A DNA stretch of 64,000 bases, taken from assembly GCA_021781835.1 (NCBI GenBank), contig JAJXWD010000003.1, forward strand, positions 1-64,000, in the 5' to 3' direction. A program made the translations under genes and the position numbers. This document shows, piece by piece, positions 9,856 to 19,266 of the stretch. Position 1 is the stretch's first letter. Every line of letters begins with the position of its first letter. Source of the DNA: Pseudomonadota bacterium. Its GTDB lineage: Bacteria; Pseudomonadota; Alphaproteobacteria; Acetobacterales; Acetobacteraceae. The notes below the pieces were generated by a model. That model was not told where the DNA came from. It did no database searches and worked only from the letters and a program-made list of their open reading frames with translations.

Positions 9856-10238
9856 CCGCCGACCGACCCTGCCGTCTGGAAGGTGAAGGAACAGGGAATG
9901 ACGCTGCCATAAGCCACCGGATAGCTGAGCGTTTGCAGGCTCAGATGCAGGGAGGCCGGGCTTAGCGTGACCGTTTGCCCGGCGGGAATGGCCAGGCTGG
10001 TCACCGCCTCGCCCTGGGCGTTCAGCAGCGTGGTGGATTTGGCCAGCGGGCAATCCCAGCCGGTCATGACATCGGGGCTGGCGCCCTTATTGTGAATTTC
10101 GATGAACCCCTCGGTTGCCTTCAGGGACTGGCCGGTTTCCCACACCGCGCCGTGATCGAGCGAGATGATCACATCGGCGCTGGCGGGAGTGGCGAGGGCG
10201 AAACCGCCGAGCAGGAGGGCGGGCAGATAAAATTTCAT
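9819..10238 (-). CDS. PCu(A)C-like periplasmic protein with altered metal motif
   Basis: A 139-aa exported protein with a signal peptide (MKFYLPALLLGGFALATPASA). The remainder looks like the PCu(A)C copper-chaperone beta-fold: GFIEIHNKGASPDVMTGW, then AGQTVTLSPASLHLSLQ, then VPCSFTFQTAGSV-like strands. The canonical H(M)x10Mx21HxM copper set is not intact. The HxM near residue 100 reads HLS. It starts 4 nt inside the end of the GST gene. Copper delivery to oxidase would fit the genome's cox operon but is not supported by the residues, so the family call is tentative. Confidence 0.5.
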   Translation of the reverse strand: MKFYLPALLLGGFALATPASADVIISLDHGAVWETGQSLKATEGFIEIHNKGASPDVMTGWDCPLAKSTTLLNAQGEAVTSLAIPAGQTVTLSPASLHLSLQTLSYPVAYGSVIPCSFTFQTAGSVGGYLNAEPAPASP

Positions 10239-10891
10239 GACAATGCCTCGAATTTTTCCAAAAGCCAGGAGGCGGGTTCCCGCGCCGAGGCATCATACCA
10301 TTGGGTGATGAGCGGATGGGCGCGCAGGGCCGCGCAATAGGCCGCGGCCTCTGGCCCCAAGGGGGGCTGATAGGTGAGAAACCGGGCGGCGATGGGGGCG
10401 AACATGGCATCGGCGTTGGTAAGCTGGCCGCCGAACAGGTAAGGGCCGGCGGCGCCGAATTTTTGCCGTGTGTCGGCCCACAGGGCCTCGATGCGGGCGA
10501 TGTCGGCCAGGCTCTCGGGGGTTTGCCCCAGCCCGGCATAGTCGCGCCCCAAATTCATGGGCATGGCGAGGCGCAGGGCGCGGAACCCGGCATGCATCTC
10601 GGCCGAGATGGACCGGGCGTGGGCGCGCGCGATTCGCGCGGCCGGCCACAGGCCAGGGGTCAGCTCGGCGCAATATTCGGCGATGGCGAGGCTTTCCCAG
10701 ATGCGCGCGCCCTCGTGCTCGAGATAAGGCACCGTGCCGCCGGGCGAGATTGCCTTGATGGCGGCGGTGTTGCCGCCCGCCAGCGGGATGTAGATTTCCT
10801 CGGCCTCCAGCCCGGCCAATTTGACCATCAGCCAGCCGCGCATGGACCAGGAGGAGTAGCGCCGTGTTCCCAGATAAAGCCGTGCCGTCAT
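10235..10891 (-). CDS. glutathione S-transferase family protein
   Basis: A 218-aa protein with the two-domain cytosolic GST layout. The N-terminal thioredoxin-like domain contains RRYSSWSMRGWLMVKLAG (a putative catalytic Ser at about residue 13-15) and the cis-Pro motif GTVPYLEHEG, then IWESLAIAEYCAE for the gamma-Glu site. The all-helical C-terminal half follows from about residue 88. The substrate is unknown. It is divergent from folP and overlaps the PCu(A)C-like gene by 4 nt. Confidence 0.85.
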   Translation of the reverse strand: MTARLYLGTRRYSSWSMRGWLMVKLAGLEAEEIYIPLAGGNTAAIKAISPGGTVPYLEHEGARIWESLAIAEYCAELTPGLWPAARIARAHARSISAEMHAGFRALRLAMPMNLGRDYAGLGQTPESLADIARIEALWADTRQKFGAAGPYLFGGQLTNADAMFAPIAARFLTYQPPLGPEAAAYCAALRAHPLITQWYDASAREPASWLLEKFEALS

Positions 10892-10988
10892 GTGCCTCTC
10901 GAAGCGTCAAAGCGGTTTCAGCTATGTCATATCTTGGGGGCAAGACAAAGAGTTGGTGGGCGAGGGGCGGCATGCTACCCATGCCGCC

Positions 10989-11828
10989 ATGAGACCGCAG
11001 ACGCAGTTTTGGGCCGGCTTGCCGCTGGACCGCCCCCTGGTAATGGGGATTTTGAACGTCACCCCCGACTCCTTTTCCGATGGTGGCCGGCATTTTGACA
11101 GCCAGGAGGCGATTGCCGCCGGGCGGCGCATGCGCGCGGCCGGCGCCGATATTCTCGATATTGGCGGGGAAAGCACCCGGCCGGGTTCCGCGGTTGTGAC
11201 TGTGGCCGAGGAGATTGTCCGGGTCGTGCCGGTTATTGCCGCCCTGGCCGCGGAAGGCGCGGTGATTTCGGTCGATACCCGCAACGCCGCCACCATGGCC
11301 GCCGCGCTCGATGCCGGGGCGCGGATCATCAATGATATTTCCGGCCTGGCCTTCGATCCCGGCGCGCGCGCGCTGGCGGCGGCGCGCAACTGCCCGGTGG
11401 TGCTGATGCATATGCGCGGCACCCCCCAGACCATGGATGCGTTTTGCGCCTATGACGATGTGGTGGCCGATGTCGTCCGTGAACTGGCGCTGCGGCGTGA
11501 CGAGGCGCTGGCGGCGGGCATCGCGCCGGAACATATCTGCCTCGATCCCGGATATGGCTTTGCCAAGAACACGGCACAGAATATCGAGCTGATGCGGGGG
11601 ATTCCGGCGCTGCTGGCGCTGGGGCAGCCGCTGTTGGTGGGGGTGTCGCGCAAGCGCTTCATCGGCCAGATGGTGGGCGGGTTGCCTCCCGCCGGGCGCG
11701 ATGCGGGGTCGCACGCGGCTGGGCTTTATGCGGTGGCCCAAGGGGCGCATATAGTGCGGGTTCATGATGTGGCCGGCGCCAGCCAGGGGCTGCGCGTGTG
11801 GCATGAGGTGAGCAAGAGTAGAGCATGA
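10989..11828 (+). CDS. folP: dihydropteroate synthase FolP
   Basis: TIM-barrel enzyme that joins p-aminobenzoate to 6-hydroxymethyl-dihydropterin pyrophosphate in folate synthesis. The pterin-site blocks are [25 protein letters not shown] and the C-terminal [12 protein letters not shown] choose the ATG at 10989 ([10 protein letters not shown], 279 aa) because the track start at 10890 runs into the GST promoter region and adds non-family sequence. It overlaps glmM by 4 nt. folE, the first folate-pathway enzyme, lies 2.3 kb downstream on the same strand. Confidence 0.94.
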   Translation: MRPQTQFWAGLPLDRPLVMGILNVTPDSFSDGGRHFDSQEAIAAGRRMRAAGADILDIGGESTRPGSAVVTVAEEIVRVVPVIAALAAEGAVISVDTRNAATMAAALDAGARIINDISGLAFDPGARALAAARNCPVVLMHMRGTPQTMDAFCAYDDVVADVVRELALRRDEALAAGIAPEHICLDPGYGFAKNTAQNIELMRGIPALLALGQPLLVGVSRKRFIGQMVGGLPPAGRDAGSHAAGLYAVAQGAHIVRVHDVAGASQGLRVWHEVSKSRA

Positions 11829-13195
11829 GTAACACGCCTGACAGACGGTTTTTCGGCACGGACGGTATCCGTGGCAAGGCCAACACCTACCCCATGACCG
11901 TGGAAACCGCCCTGAAACTCGGGCAGGCCGCGGGCATTTTGTTCACACGCGGCAATCACCGCCACCGGGTCATCATTGGCAAAGATACGCGTCTCTCGGG
12001 CTATATGCTCGAGCCCGCGCTCACGGCGGGGTTCACCTCGGCGGGCATGAATGTCACGCTGGCGGGGCCGCTGCCCACACCGGCCATCGCCATGCTCACC
12101 CGCTCGCTGCGGCTGGATCTGGGCGTGGTCATCTCGGCCTCGCACAACCCGTTCGAGGATAACGGCATCAAGCTGTTCGGGCCCGACGGCACCAAGCTCT
12201 CCGATGAAACGGAGCTTGAGATTGAGGCGCTGATGGCGCAGGACCTGACCGCGCGTTTGGCTGGCCCCGAGCATCTGGGCCGGGCCTCGCGGCTGGTGGA
12301 TGCGGCGGGGCGCTATATCGAGGCGGCGAAATCCTCGCTGCCGCGGGGGCTGCGGCTGGACGGGCTGAAAATCGTGCTCGATTGCGCCCATGGCGCCGCC
12401 TACAAGGTCGCGCCCGCGGCCCTCTATGAGCTGGGCGCCGAGGTGATTGCCCTGGGTGTCCAGCCCGATGGCTTCAACATCAACCGCGATGCCGGCTCCA
12501 CCGCGCCGCGCCAGCTGTGCGAGGCCGTGCTCGAGCATGGCGCCGATATCGGCATCGCGCTCGATGGCGACGCCGACCGGGTGATTCTGGCCGATGAGAC
12601 CGGCGAGATCATCGATGGCGACCAGATTTTGGGCCTGATCGCCCGCGACATGCACGCCCAGGAGCGGCTGACCGGCCCGGGGATCGTCGCCACGGTGATG
12701 AGCAATCTCGGGCTTGAGCGGTTTTGCGCGGGGCTTGGGCTGGCGCTCCACCGCACCAAGGTGGGGGACCGCTATGTGGCCGAGACCATGCGCGATCTCG
12801 GGCTCAATCTCGGGGGCGAGCAATCTGGCCATGTGATTTTGTCCGATTTCGCCACCACCGGCGATGGCCTGGTGGCCGCCTTGCAGGTGCTGGCGGTGCT
12901 GGTGCGCAGCGGCCAGCCGGCTTCCAAGGCGTGCCGGGTGTTCGCGCCGCTGCCCCAGCTCATGCGCAATGTCCGCTATAATGGCGTTTCGCCGCTGGGC
13001 GCGCCGCATATCAAGGATGCCATCGCCGAGGCCTCGGCGCGGCTGGGCCAGCGGGGCAGGGTGCTCATCCGCCCCTCGGGCACCGAGCCGCTCATCAGGG
13101 TCATGGCAGAGGGCGAGGATGCCGGGCTCATTCAGCAGATTGTGAGCGAGCTGTGCGCCGAGATCGCCCAGGCCACGGCGGACGCCGCCGGATAG
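11825..13195 (+). CDS. glmM: phosphoglucosamine mutase GlmM
   Basis: Interconverts glucosamine-6-phosphate and glucosamine-1-phosphate, supplying GlmU. The N-terminal [12 protein letters not shown], the phosphoserine loop [14 protein letters not shown] (Ser about 102), the Mg-binding DGDADR and the phosphate-binding [12 protein letters not shown] are all intact. The length of 456 aa is normal. It overlaps folP by 4 nt, and the folP-glmM order is a common bacterial arrangement. thiD follows after 22 nt. Confidence 0.96.
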   Translation: MSNTPDRRFFGTDGIRGKANTYPMTVETALKLGQAAGILFTRGNHRHRVIIGKDTRLSGYMLEPALTAGFTSAGMNVTLAGPLPTPAIAMLTRSLRLDLGVVISASHNPFEDNGIKLFGPDGTKLSDETELEIEALMAQDLTARLAGPEHLGRASRLVDAAGRYIEAAKSSLPRGLRLDGLKIVLDCAHGAAYKVAPAALYELGAEVIALGVQPDGFNINRDAGSTAPRQLCEAVLEHGADIGIALDGDADRVILADETGEIIDGDQILGLIARDMHAQERLTGPGIVATVMSNLGLERFCAGLGLALHRTKVGDRYVAETMRDLGLNLGGEQSGHVILSDFATTGDGLVAALQVLAVLVRSGQPASKACRVFAPLPQLMRNVRYNGVSPLGAPHIKDAIAEASARLGQRGRVLIRPSGTEPLIRVMAEGEDAGLIQQIVSELCAEIAQATADAAG

Positions 13196-13217
13196 CCGGC
13201 GGCGCGGGGAGAAAACC

Positions 13218-14003
13218 ATGAAACGCGTATTGACGATTGCCGGCTCCGACTCAGGCGGCGGGGCGGGCATTGAGGCCGATATCAAGACCATCTCGGCGCT
13301 GGGCGCCTATGCCTGCACCACGATCACCGCGGTTACCGCGCAAAACACGCTGGGGGTGGCGGGGGTGCATGTGCTGCCGCCCGCTTTTGTCCGGCTGTCG
13401 ATCGAGACGGTCCTGGCCGATATCGGGGCCGATATTGTCAAGCTCGGCATGCTCGCCAATGCCGGCATCATTGACGCGGTGGCCGATGTGCTGCCCGCCG
13501 CCATCCCCCTGGTGCTCGACCCGGTGATGGTCGCGACCTCGGGCGCGGTGCTGCTGCCCGACGATGCCATCGCCGCGCTGCAAACCCGGCTTTTGCCGCG
13601 CGCCGCGCTGGTGACCCCCAACCTGCCCGAGCTTGCCAAGCTGGCCGGGCAGGGGGTTGAGACGGTGCCCGAGCGCCTGACGGCCGCGCGCGCGCTGCTG
13701 GCCCAGGGCGCGGCCGCCGTGCTGGTGAAAGGCGGGCACGACCGCAGCCCGTTTCTGGTCGATTATCTGGTGACGCCGGGCGGGGTCGAGGAAATCGGGT
13801 TTGACCGCATCGACACGAGCAGCACCCACGGCACGGGCTGCACCATGGCCTCGGCCATTGCCACCGGCATCGCCCAGGGGCTTGGCCTGTCGGCGGCGAC
13901 CAGGCGGGCGCGGCATTATTTGCAGCAGGCCATCGCCCAGGCGCCGGGATTTGGGCGCGGGCACGGGCCGCTTAACCATTTGGTACGAAATTTCGAGCCA
14001 TGA
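13218..14003 (+). CDS. thiD: hydroxymethylpyrimidine/phosphomethylpyrimidine kinase ThiD
   Basis: Phosphorylates HMP and HMP-P in thiamine synthesis. It is a ribokinase-like fold of 261 aa, with [17 protein letters not shown] at the N-terminus, TVTAQNT-like and PVMVATSGA loops, and the anion-hole motif [12 protein letters not shown] with the catalytic residue region near the C-terminus. A GGGGAGAA ribosome-binding sequence lies just before the start. Only 22 nt separate it from glmM, and I see no TPP riboswitch in that gap. It is probably expressed with folP and glmM. Confidence 0.94.
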   Translation: MKRVLTIAGSDSGGGAGIEADIKTISALGAYACTTITAVTAQNTLGVAGVHVLPPAFVRLSIETVLADIGADIVKLGMLANAGIIDAVADVLPAAIPLVLDPVMVATSGAVLLPDDAIAALQTRLLPRAALVTPNLPELAKLAGQGVETVPERLTAARALLAQGAAAVLVKGGHDRSPFLVDYLVTPGGVEEIGFDRIDTSSTHGTGCTMASAIATGIAQGLGLSAATRRARHYLQQAIAQAPGFGRGHGPLNHLVRNFEP

Positions 14004-14124
14004 TGGGACATGCCGCGCCGGGCGCAGCCCTTGCCGCGCCGGCTTTTGCCTCCATATCAGTCCGGCTGTGAGGCGGGGTGTTTTGGTGGGGTGTTTTGTG
14101 CGTCCGAGCGACGGAGTTGATGAC

Positions 14125-14769
14125 GTGAATATCGAGATAAAAAAAGCCGATGTAAGCAGCCGGGTGCCGAGCGGGGAGGCACGTCCCTCCCGCGCCGAGG
14201 CCGAGGCCGCCATTCGCACCTTGCTGCTGTGGGCGGGGGAAGACCCAAGCCGGGAAGGGCTGCTTGACACGCCGGCCCGCGTGGCCAAGGCATATGAGGA
14301 GTTTTTCAGCGGCTACCGGGAAGACCCCGAGGCGCTGCTCGCCCGCACCTTTGAGGAGGTGGAGGGCTATGACGAAATGGTCGTGCTGCGCGACATCCGC
14401 ATCGAGAGCCATTGCGAGCACCACATGGTGCCGATCATCGGCAGGGCCCATGTCGCCTATCTGCCCCAAACCCGGGTGGTCGGCATTTCCAAGCTCGCCC
14501 GCGTGGTCGATGCCTATGCCAAGCGCTTCCAGATCCAGGAAAAACTGACCGCGCAAATCGCCAATACCATCAACACGGTGTTGCAGCCGCGCGGGGTGGC
14601 GGTGGTCATCGAGGCCGGGCATCAGTGCATGTCCACCCGCGGGGTGCACAAGCCAGGCGCCAGCATGGTCACCAGCCGCATGCTCGGCGCGTTCCGCGAT
14701 GATCCCTCCACGCGCCGGGAGTTCCTGGCCATGATCTCGCCGCGCAGCTGCGCGGGCCTGGAAGCCTGA
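14125..14769 (+). CDS. folE: GTP cyclohydrolase I FolE
   Basis: Converts GTP to 7,8-dihydroneopterin triphosphate, the entry step to folate. Zinc ligands are visible in HCEHHMVPI and [10 protein letters not shown], and [19 protein letters not shown] is the family signature. No suitable ATG exists. I choose the GTG at 14125 because GGAG lies 8 nt before it (14113-14116) and the protein then has a normal length (214 aa). The track ORF extends upstream through thiD in another frame and is not accepted. Confidence 0.92.
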   Translation: MNIEIKKADVSSRVPSGEARPSRAEAEAAIRTLLLWAGEDPSREGLLDTPARVAKAYEEFFSGYREDPEALLARTFEEVEGYDEMVVLRDIRIESHCEHHMVPIIGRAHVAYLPQTRVVGISKLARVVDAYAKRFQIQEKLTAQIANTINTVLQPRGVAVVIEAGHQCMSTRGVHKPGASMVTSRMLGAFRDDPSTRREFLAMISPRSCAGLEA

Positions 14770-14884
14770 GCCGCCGGGCCTGTGGCCCGCTCACCCGCCG
14801 CGTTTTAACGCCCCCCTCTTGCGAAGGGCGGGCGGTAGCGGTTTAAGCCCTGTGCCTCTTGGGCTTCAGGGAAGGGATTTGAGC

Positions 14885-15913
14885 ATGTCACAGGTTGCCA
14901 CCAGCCAGGAAAACCGCCGTCTGGTTGCCATCTGGCTTTATCTGCTGGCCTTCATGATCTGGATCATGGTCGGTCTTGGCGGCTACACGCGCGACACCGG
15001 CTCTGGCCTCTCGATCATGGTCTGGGATCCGATCATCGGCATTTTGCCGCCCTTGAGCGCGGCCCAGTGGGCCAAGATGTTCGCGCTCTACCAGTCCATC
15101 TCGCAGTACCAGCTGCTGCACCAGGGCATGGATCTGGCCGGGTTCAAGCAGCTATTCTGGCCCGAATATTTTCACCGCCTGTGGGGGCGGCTGATGGGGG
15201 CGGTGCTCTTGCTGCCGCTCATTTTTTTCGCGTTGACCGGGCGGCTGGAGAAGCGGCTGATTCCCTGGCTGGGGCTGTTGTTCGTGCTGGGCGGGCTGCA
15301 AGGAGCCATTGGCTGGTTCATGGTCTCGTCGGGCTTTTTCCCCGATTCGGTGGCTGTCGAGCCGTGGCGCCTGTCGCTGCATTTCTTTGGCGCCATGTTC
15401 CTGCTCGGCGCCGTGCTCTGGACGGCCATGAGCGTGGAAACCCCGGTCCCCGCGCCCCAGCCCGGCCTGCTCGGCTTCAAACGCCTGACCCAGCTTGGCT
15501 TTGGGCTGCTGCTGCTCGCCATGTTCGGGGGCACGTTTGTTTCCGGCATTCACGGTATCGATGCGTTTGATGCCGCCCGTAACATCGGCACCGGCCTGCC
15601 GCCCGCCGGCTGGCCCATGAGCGGCATTTTTACCGATACCGCGACCATCATCTTCGACCATCAGCTGCTCGCGCTCATCGCGGCACTGGTCATTCTGGCG
15701 CTTGGCGTGCAGGCTTTCCGCCGAAATTGCCCGCGCCCCGTGCAGGATGGCGCCGCTCTGGCCGCCGGGCTGGTCATTTTGCAGTTCATTCTGGGCGTCA
15801 CCGCCCTGGTGTCCAAGATGATCGATATCGGCGTCGTCCACCAGATGAACGCCGTGCTGCTGCTGGGCGCGCTGCTGGGGCTGCTCCACCGTCTGCGCGG
15901 AGCCGTGAAATGA
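14885..15913 (+). CDS. ctaA: heme A synthase-like protein, COX15/CtaA family (paralog 1)
   Basis: A polytopic membrane protein of 342 aa from ATG 14885 (MSQVATSQENRR) with about eight hydrophobic segments. Family function: oxidation of heme O to heme A for aa3 oxidase. The N-half is canonical: GGYTRDTGSGLSI and EYFHRLWGRLMG. Four candidate heme histidines are present (FHRLWGR, LSLHFFGA, FDHQLLAL, VVHQMNAV). The C-half lacks the usual TWPLMDG-type loop and has a Gly/Pro-rich segment (NIGTGLPPAGWPMSG) instead. It overlaps a second family member by 4 nt. Confidence 0.85.
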   Translation: MSQVATSQENRRLVAIWLYLLAFMIWIMVGLGGYTRDTGSGLSIMVWDPIIGILPPLSAAQWAKMFALYQSISQYQLLHQGMDLAGFKQLFWPEYFHRLWGRLMGAVLLLPLIFFALTGRLEKRLIPWLGLLFVLGGLQGAIGWFMVSSGFFPDSVAVEPWRLSLHFFGAMFLLGAVLWTAMSVETPVPAPQPGLLGFKRLTQLGFGLLLLAMFGGTFVSGIHGIDAFDAARNIGTGLPPAGWPMSGIFTDTATIIFDHQLLALIAALVILALGVQAFRRNCPRPVQDGAALAAGLVILQFILGVTALVSKMIDIGVVHQMNAVLLLGALLGLLHRLRGAVK

Positions 15914-16947
15914 AAGCCGACCGCGCCCTGGGCAATTGGTGCCTGCTGCTCGCCTTCATGGTGTTTGGCATGGCCATTGGCGGCGGCCATGCGCGCACCA
16001 TTGGCGCCGGGTTTACCATCGAGGTTTGGCGGCCGATCACCGGCTTCATTCCCCCCACCTCGGCGGCCGACTGGGGGTTTCTTTTCGGGCTGTACCAGAA
16101 AACCGCCATTTTCCAGGCCCACCCGATTTCGCTCGCCCAGTACAAGGCCCTGTTTTGGCCGATGTTCATCGACCGTTGCTGGGGCCGCCTGATGGCGTTG
16201 GTCTTTCTGCTGCCCTTCGCCTATTTCTTCGCCACCGGCCGGCTGCGCGGTAAGCGCGCGCTGTGGATGCTGTTCATCTTCGGTCTGGGCGTGTTCCAGG
16301 CCAGCTGGGGCTGGTACATGGTGCAGACCGGCATGCAGCCGGGCGTGCTCTCGCCCCCGCCCGCCTGGGCCGGGCCGCATCTGGGCTCGGCGATGGTGAT
16401 TTTCTTCCTGGAAATCTGGACCGGCCTGACCTTCCGCCAGCCCGCGCCCGCGCCCCTCGATGGCGCGCGGGGGCTCAAGACCGCCCTGACCGTGAGCGTG
16501 GCATTGATCTGGTGCACGATTGTGTTTGGTGCCCTGGTGGCGACCAGCAACGCCATCACCGTCTATAACAGCTTCCCGACCATGGATGGAAATTGGCTGC
16601 CGCCCGGCATGTTCAGCCTGCACCCCTGGATCCTCAATTTTGTCGAGAACAAGGGCACCATTCAGTTTTTCCACCGGCTTCTGGCCACCATCACCGCGCT
16701 CACGGTGCTGGGAACGGGCTTTGCCGGGCTGCGCCTGCGCCCGCCGCCGGGGCTGCGCGATGTGCTGCTGCTGCTCATCGGCTTTGTCAGCCTGCAATAT
16801 CTGCTGGGCATGGTCACCATCGTGCTGGGCAATGTGAATATCGGCTATATCCACGAGCTGAACGCCATACTGTTGTTTGCAACGGCGGTCACCGCGCGCC
16901 ATATGCTGCGGGGCGCGAGCGGCGCGGCACAGCCGGCCGCCGCCTGA
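15910..16947 (+). CDS. heme A synthase-like protein, COX15/CtaA family (paralog 2)
   Basis: A second, divergent CtaA-type membrane protein (345 aa) translationally coupled to the first. Here the C-half is the canonical one: YNSFPTMDGNW, GTIQFFHRLLATITA, LQYLLGMVT and YIHELNAILL. The N-half is altered. The GGxTRxTxSGLS motif is replaced by GGGHARTIGAGFTI, and the first heme-ligand region reads FIDRCWGRL with Asp where paralog 1 has His. Three of the four expected histidines remain (including GPHLGS). The pattern suggests a heteromeric synthase or a specialised non-catalytic subunit. tldD follows after 14 nt. Confidence 0.82.
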   Translation: MKADRALGNWCLLLAFMVFGMAIGGGHARTIGAGFTIEVWRPITGFIPPTSAADWGFLFGLYQKTAIFQAHPISLAQYKALFWPMFIDRCWGRLMALVFLLPFAYFFATGRLRGKRALWMLFIFGLGVFQASWGWYMVQTGMQPGVLSPPPAWAGPHLGSAMVIFFLEIWTGLTFRQPAPAPLDGARGLKTALTVSVALIWCTIVFGALVATSNAITVYNSFPTMDGNWLPPGMFSLHPWILNFVENKGTIQFFHRLLATITALTVLGTGFAGLRLRPPPGLRDVLLLLIGFVSLQYLLGMVTIVLGNVNIGYIHELNAILLFATAVTARHMLRGASGAAQPAAA

Positions 16948-16961
16948 AGGATCGGAACAGT

Positions 16962-18398
16962 ATGTCAGCTTCTTTGCAAACGGCGCGGGCTCTTTTTCAT
17001 GACGGCCAGGGGCTCGACCCGGAACAGGCGCGGCGGATCGTCGCGGCGGGTCTGGCAGGCATGGATGATGGCGAGCTCTATCTCGAATATCGCGAGGCCG
17101 AGTCGGTCTCGCTCGATGATGGCCGCATCCGCGCCGCCGGCTTCGATACACGCCGTGGCTTCGGCCTGCGCGGCGTGCAGGGCGAGGCGGTCTATTTCGC
17201 CCATTCCGATGATATGACCATCGGCGCGCTCAGCCGCGCGGCCGCCACCATCGAAGCCGCCAGGAGCGTGGGGCCATCGTTCTCATGCGCGGCCCCCCCG
17301 GCGGCGGGCACACCGCTTTATGAGGGGCTGAATCCGCTGCGCGAAACCGATTTCGCCGCCCGCGCCGCGGTTTTACGCGAAATTGACGAGTTCACCCGCG
17401 CGGCGGATTCGCGGGTTGTGCAGGTCATGGCCAGCCTGGCCGGCGAGTGGCAGGTGATCGAGATCATCCGCCCCGAGGGGCCGGTGGTGGCCGATGTCCG
17501 CCCGCTGGTGCGCTTTAATGTCTCGGTGGTGCTGGAGCAGAACGGCCGGCGCGAGTCGGGCAGCCATGGCATGGGTGGACGCACCGGGTATGGGCCTTAT
17601 CTCGCGCCGCAGGCCTGGCAGGCGGCGGTGCGTGAGGCGATCCGGCAGGCCGAGGTCAATTTGGCCTCCGTGCCCGCGCCGGCGGGCGAGATGCCGGTGG
17701 TGCTTGGCCCTGGCTGGCCCGGCATTTTGCTGCACGAGGCGATCGGTCATGGGCTGGAGGGGGATTTTAATCGCAAGAATACCTCCGCCTTTGCCGGGCT
17801 CATGGGCAGCCGCATCGCCGCGCCTGGGGTCACGGTGGTCGATGACGGCACCATCCCCGGGCGGCGCGGCTCGCTGACCATCGACGATGAAGGCACGCCC
17901 AGCTCGCGCACCACGCTGATTGAGGACGGCGTGCTGGTCGGGTTTTTGCAAGACCGGCAGAATGCCCGGCTGATGAACATGCGCGCCACTGGCAATGGCC
18001 GGCGCCAATCCTACGCCCATGCCCCCATGCCGCGCATGACCAACACCATCATGCTGGGCGGGCAGGCTTCACGCGAGGACATGATCAAGTCCATCCAGCG
18101 CGGGCTTTATGCCGTGAATTTCGGCGGCGGACAGGTTGATATCACCTCGGGCAAATTCGTGTTCAGCGCCGCCGAGGCGTATTTGATCGAAAACGGCCAA
18201 ATCACCGCGCCAGTGAAGGGCGCGACATTGATCGGCAATGGGCCGGATGCGCTCACCAAGGTCGAGATGATTGGCGCGGACATGGCGCTTGATCCCGGCA
18301 TCGGTACCTGTGGCAAGAACGGCCAGGGTGTGCCCGTTGGCGTTGGTCAGCCGACCATCAAGCTCTCCGGCCTGACGGTGGGCGGCACCGCGGCGTGA
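16962..18398 (+). CDS. tldD: metalloprotease TldD
   Basis: The TldD/PmbA family forms a TldD-TldE heterodimeric zinc protease acting on small unfolded peptides. The 478-aa protein has the metal motif HEAIGHGLEGD, GTPSSRTTLIEDG, and a Gly-rich C-terminus (GIGTCGKNGQGVPVGVG). The start at 16962 (MSASLQTARALF) follows ctaA paralog 2 by 14 nt. The ORF-track start at 16593 lies inside ctaA2 and is rejected. No TldE/PmbA partner is in this window. A strong hairpin terminator follows directly. Confidence 0.95.
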   Translation: MSASLQTARALFHDGQGLDPEQARRIVAAGLAGMDDGELYLEYREAESVSLDDGRIRAAGFDTRRGFGLRGVQGEAVYFAHSDDMTIGALSRAAATIEAARSVGPSFSCAAPPAAGTPLYEGLNPLRETDFAARAAVLREIDEFTRAADSRVVQVMASLAGEWQVIEIIRPEGPVVADVRPLVRFNVSVVLEQNGRRESGSHGMGGRTGYGPYLAPQAWQAAVREAIRQAEVNLASVPAPAGEMPVVLGPGWPGILLHEAIGHGLEGDFNRKNTSAFAGLMGSRIAAPGVTVVDDGTIPGRRGSLTIDDEGTPSSRTTLIEDGVLVGFLQDRQNARLMNMRATGNGRRQSYAHAPMPRMTNTIMLGGQASREDMIKSIQRGLYAVNFGGGQVDITSGKFVFSAAEAYLIENGQITAPVKGATLIGNGPDALTKVEMIGADMALDPGIGTCGKNGQGVPVGVGQPTIKLSGLTVGGTAA

Positions 18399-18408
18399 CG
18401 GGAACCTT

Positions 18409-18469
18409 CCTGGGGAGCTTTTTTGGAAAGCTCCCCAGGTTCGCAAAAAAACCGCGATAAATTTTTGCG
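18409..18469. terminator. bidirectional terminator between tldD and carD
   Basis: A perfect 13-bp inverted repeat (18409-18421 with 18427-18439, loop TTTGG) is followed by a second stem, CGCAAAAA/TTTTTGCG (18442-18449 with 18462-18469). It lies between convergent tldD and carD, and the T- and A-rich arms can serve either direction. Confidence 0.85.
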
Positions 18470-18470
18470 G

Positions 18471-19163
18471 TTACTCGGACTTCAGGTGTCCGAGCAGCTT
18501 CTCGATGGCGGCGGGCTTGTCGATCTGCTCAAGCGCGGCATATTCGGCGGCCAGGCGGTCGAGAGCCGATTCATAAATCTGGCGCTCGGAAAAGCTCTGG
18601 TCGGGTTGCCCGGCATTGCGGTGCAGATCGCGCACCACCTCGGCAATGGCCGATGGGTCGCCCGAGTTGATCTTCGCCTCATATTCCTGCGCCCGGCGCG
18701 ACCACATGGTGCGCTTGATGCGCGCGCGGCCCTTGAGCACGTTCAGTACGTCGTCGAATTGCTTGCGTGAGGTCAGCTTGCGCAGCCCGGCCGTGCGGGC
18801 CTTGGCGGTCGGCACGCGCAGGGTCATGCGGTTTTCATCGAAGGTGATGTGGATCAGCTCCAGCGTATGGCCGGCAATCTCCTCGACCGCGATGCGCTCG
18901 ACCTTGCCCACGCCGTGGGTCGGATAGACCACATAATCACCCTGCTGGAAATTCTCGGCCTTGGCGGGCGCGCGCGGCGGCGAGAGCGGGCGCAGCGGCC
19001 CGGCCGGAATGCCGCCATGCATCACCGGCGCCGGTTCGGCGGTTTCCTTGGCGCGGGCGGTTGGCGCTTCGGTGTTTGGCTCGGGCTTCTGCCGGATCCC
19101 GGCCTCCTCGGCCGTCGTTTTCATCGTCTTCTTCGTCGTGGCAGACTTCTGTTTCTCGCTCAT
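18471..19163 (-). CDS. CarD family transcriptional regulator
   Basis: CarD-type proteins bind the RNA polymerase beta subunit through an N-terminal Tudor-like RID domain and stabilise open complexes. That domain begins at about residue 75 with QQGDYVVYPTHGVGKVERI, followed by the helical DNA-binding half (LTSRKQFDDVLNVLKG to the C-terminus). Residues 1-70 are a low-complexity Lys/Ala/Pro-rich tail. The start at 19163 (MSEKQKSATTKK, 230 aa) has GGAG 5 nt upstream. The much longer track ORF includes non-coding and fdxA-antisense sequence. It is the last gene of the helicase-S4-fdxA-carD block. Confidence 0.9.
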   Translation of the reverse strand: MSEKQKSATTKKTMKTTAEEAGIRQKPEPNTEAPTARAKETAEPAPVMHGGIPAGPLRPLSPPRAPAKAENFQQGDYVVYPTHGVGKVERIAVEEIAGHTLELIHITFDENRMTLRVPTAKARTAGLRKLTSRKQFDDVLNVLKGRARIKRTMWSRRAQEYEAKINSGDPSAIAEVVRDLHRNAGQPDQSFSERQIYESALDRLAAEYAALEQIDKPAAIEKLLGHLKSE

Positions 19164-19240
19164 CACCGCTCCAACCACCAAAAACCGGGGCGCGGCTTTC
19201 CCGCCCCCCGGCATGAATGAAACGTCCATATCATATTTTC

Positions 19241-19266
19241 GCGCCCCCGTCACGCCGGGGGGGCGC
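19241..19266 (-). terminator. hairpin after fdxA
   Basis: An 8-bp G/C stem GCGCCCCC/GGGGGCGC (19241-19248 with 19259-19266) begins immediately after the fdxA stop codon on the - strand. It has no following T run, so it may be an attenuating or RNA-stabilising hairpin between fdxA and carD rather than a full terminator. Confidence 0.35.

Noticed and set aside
13196-13217. Possible TPP riboswitch before thiD
   Set aside because: Only 22 nt separate glmM from thiD, too short for the element.
16593-16961. N-terminal extension of TldD in the ORF track
   Set aside because: Lies inside ctaA paralog 2 in another frame. The family start is at 16962.
15661-17151. 496-aa - strand ORF over the ctaA paralogs
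   Set aside because: Antisense shadow with no domain. The membrane proteins on + have clear family motifs.
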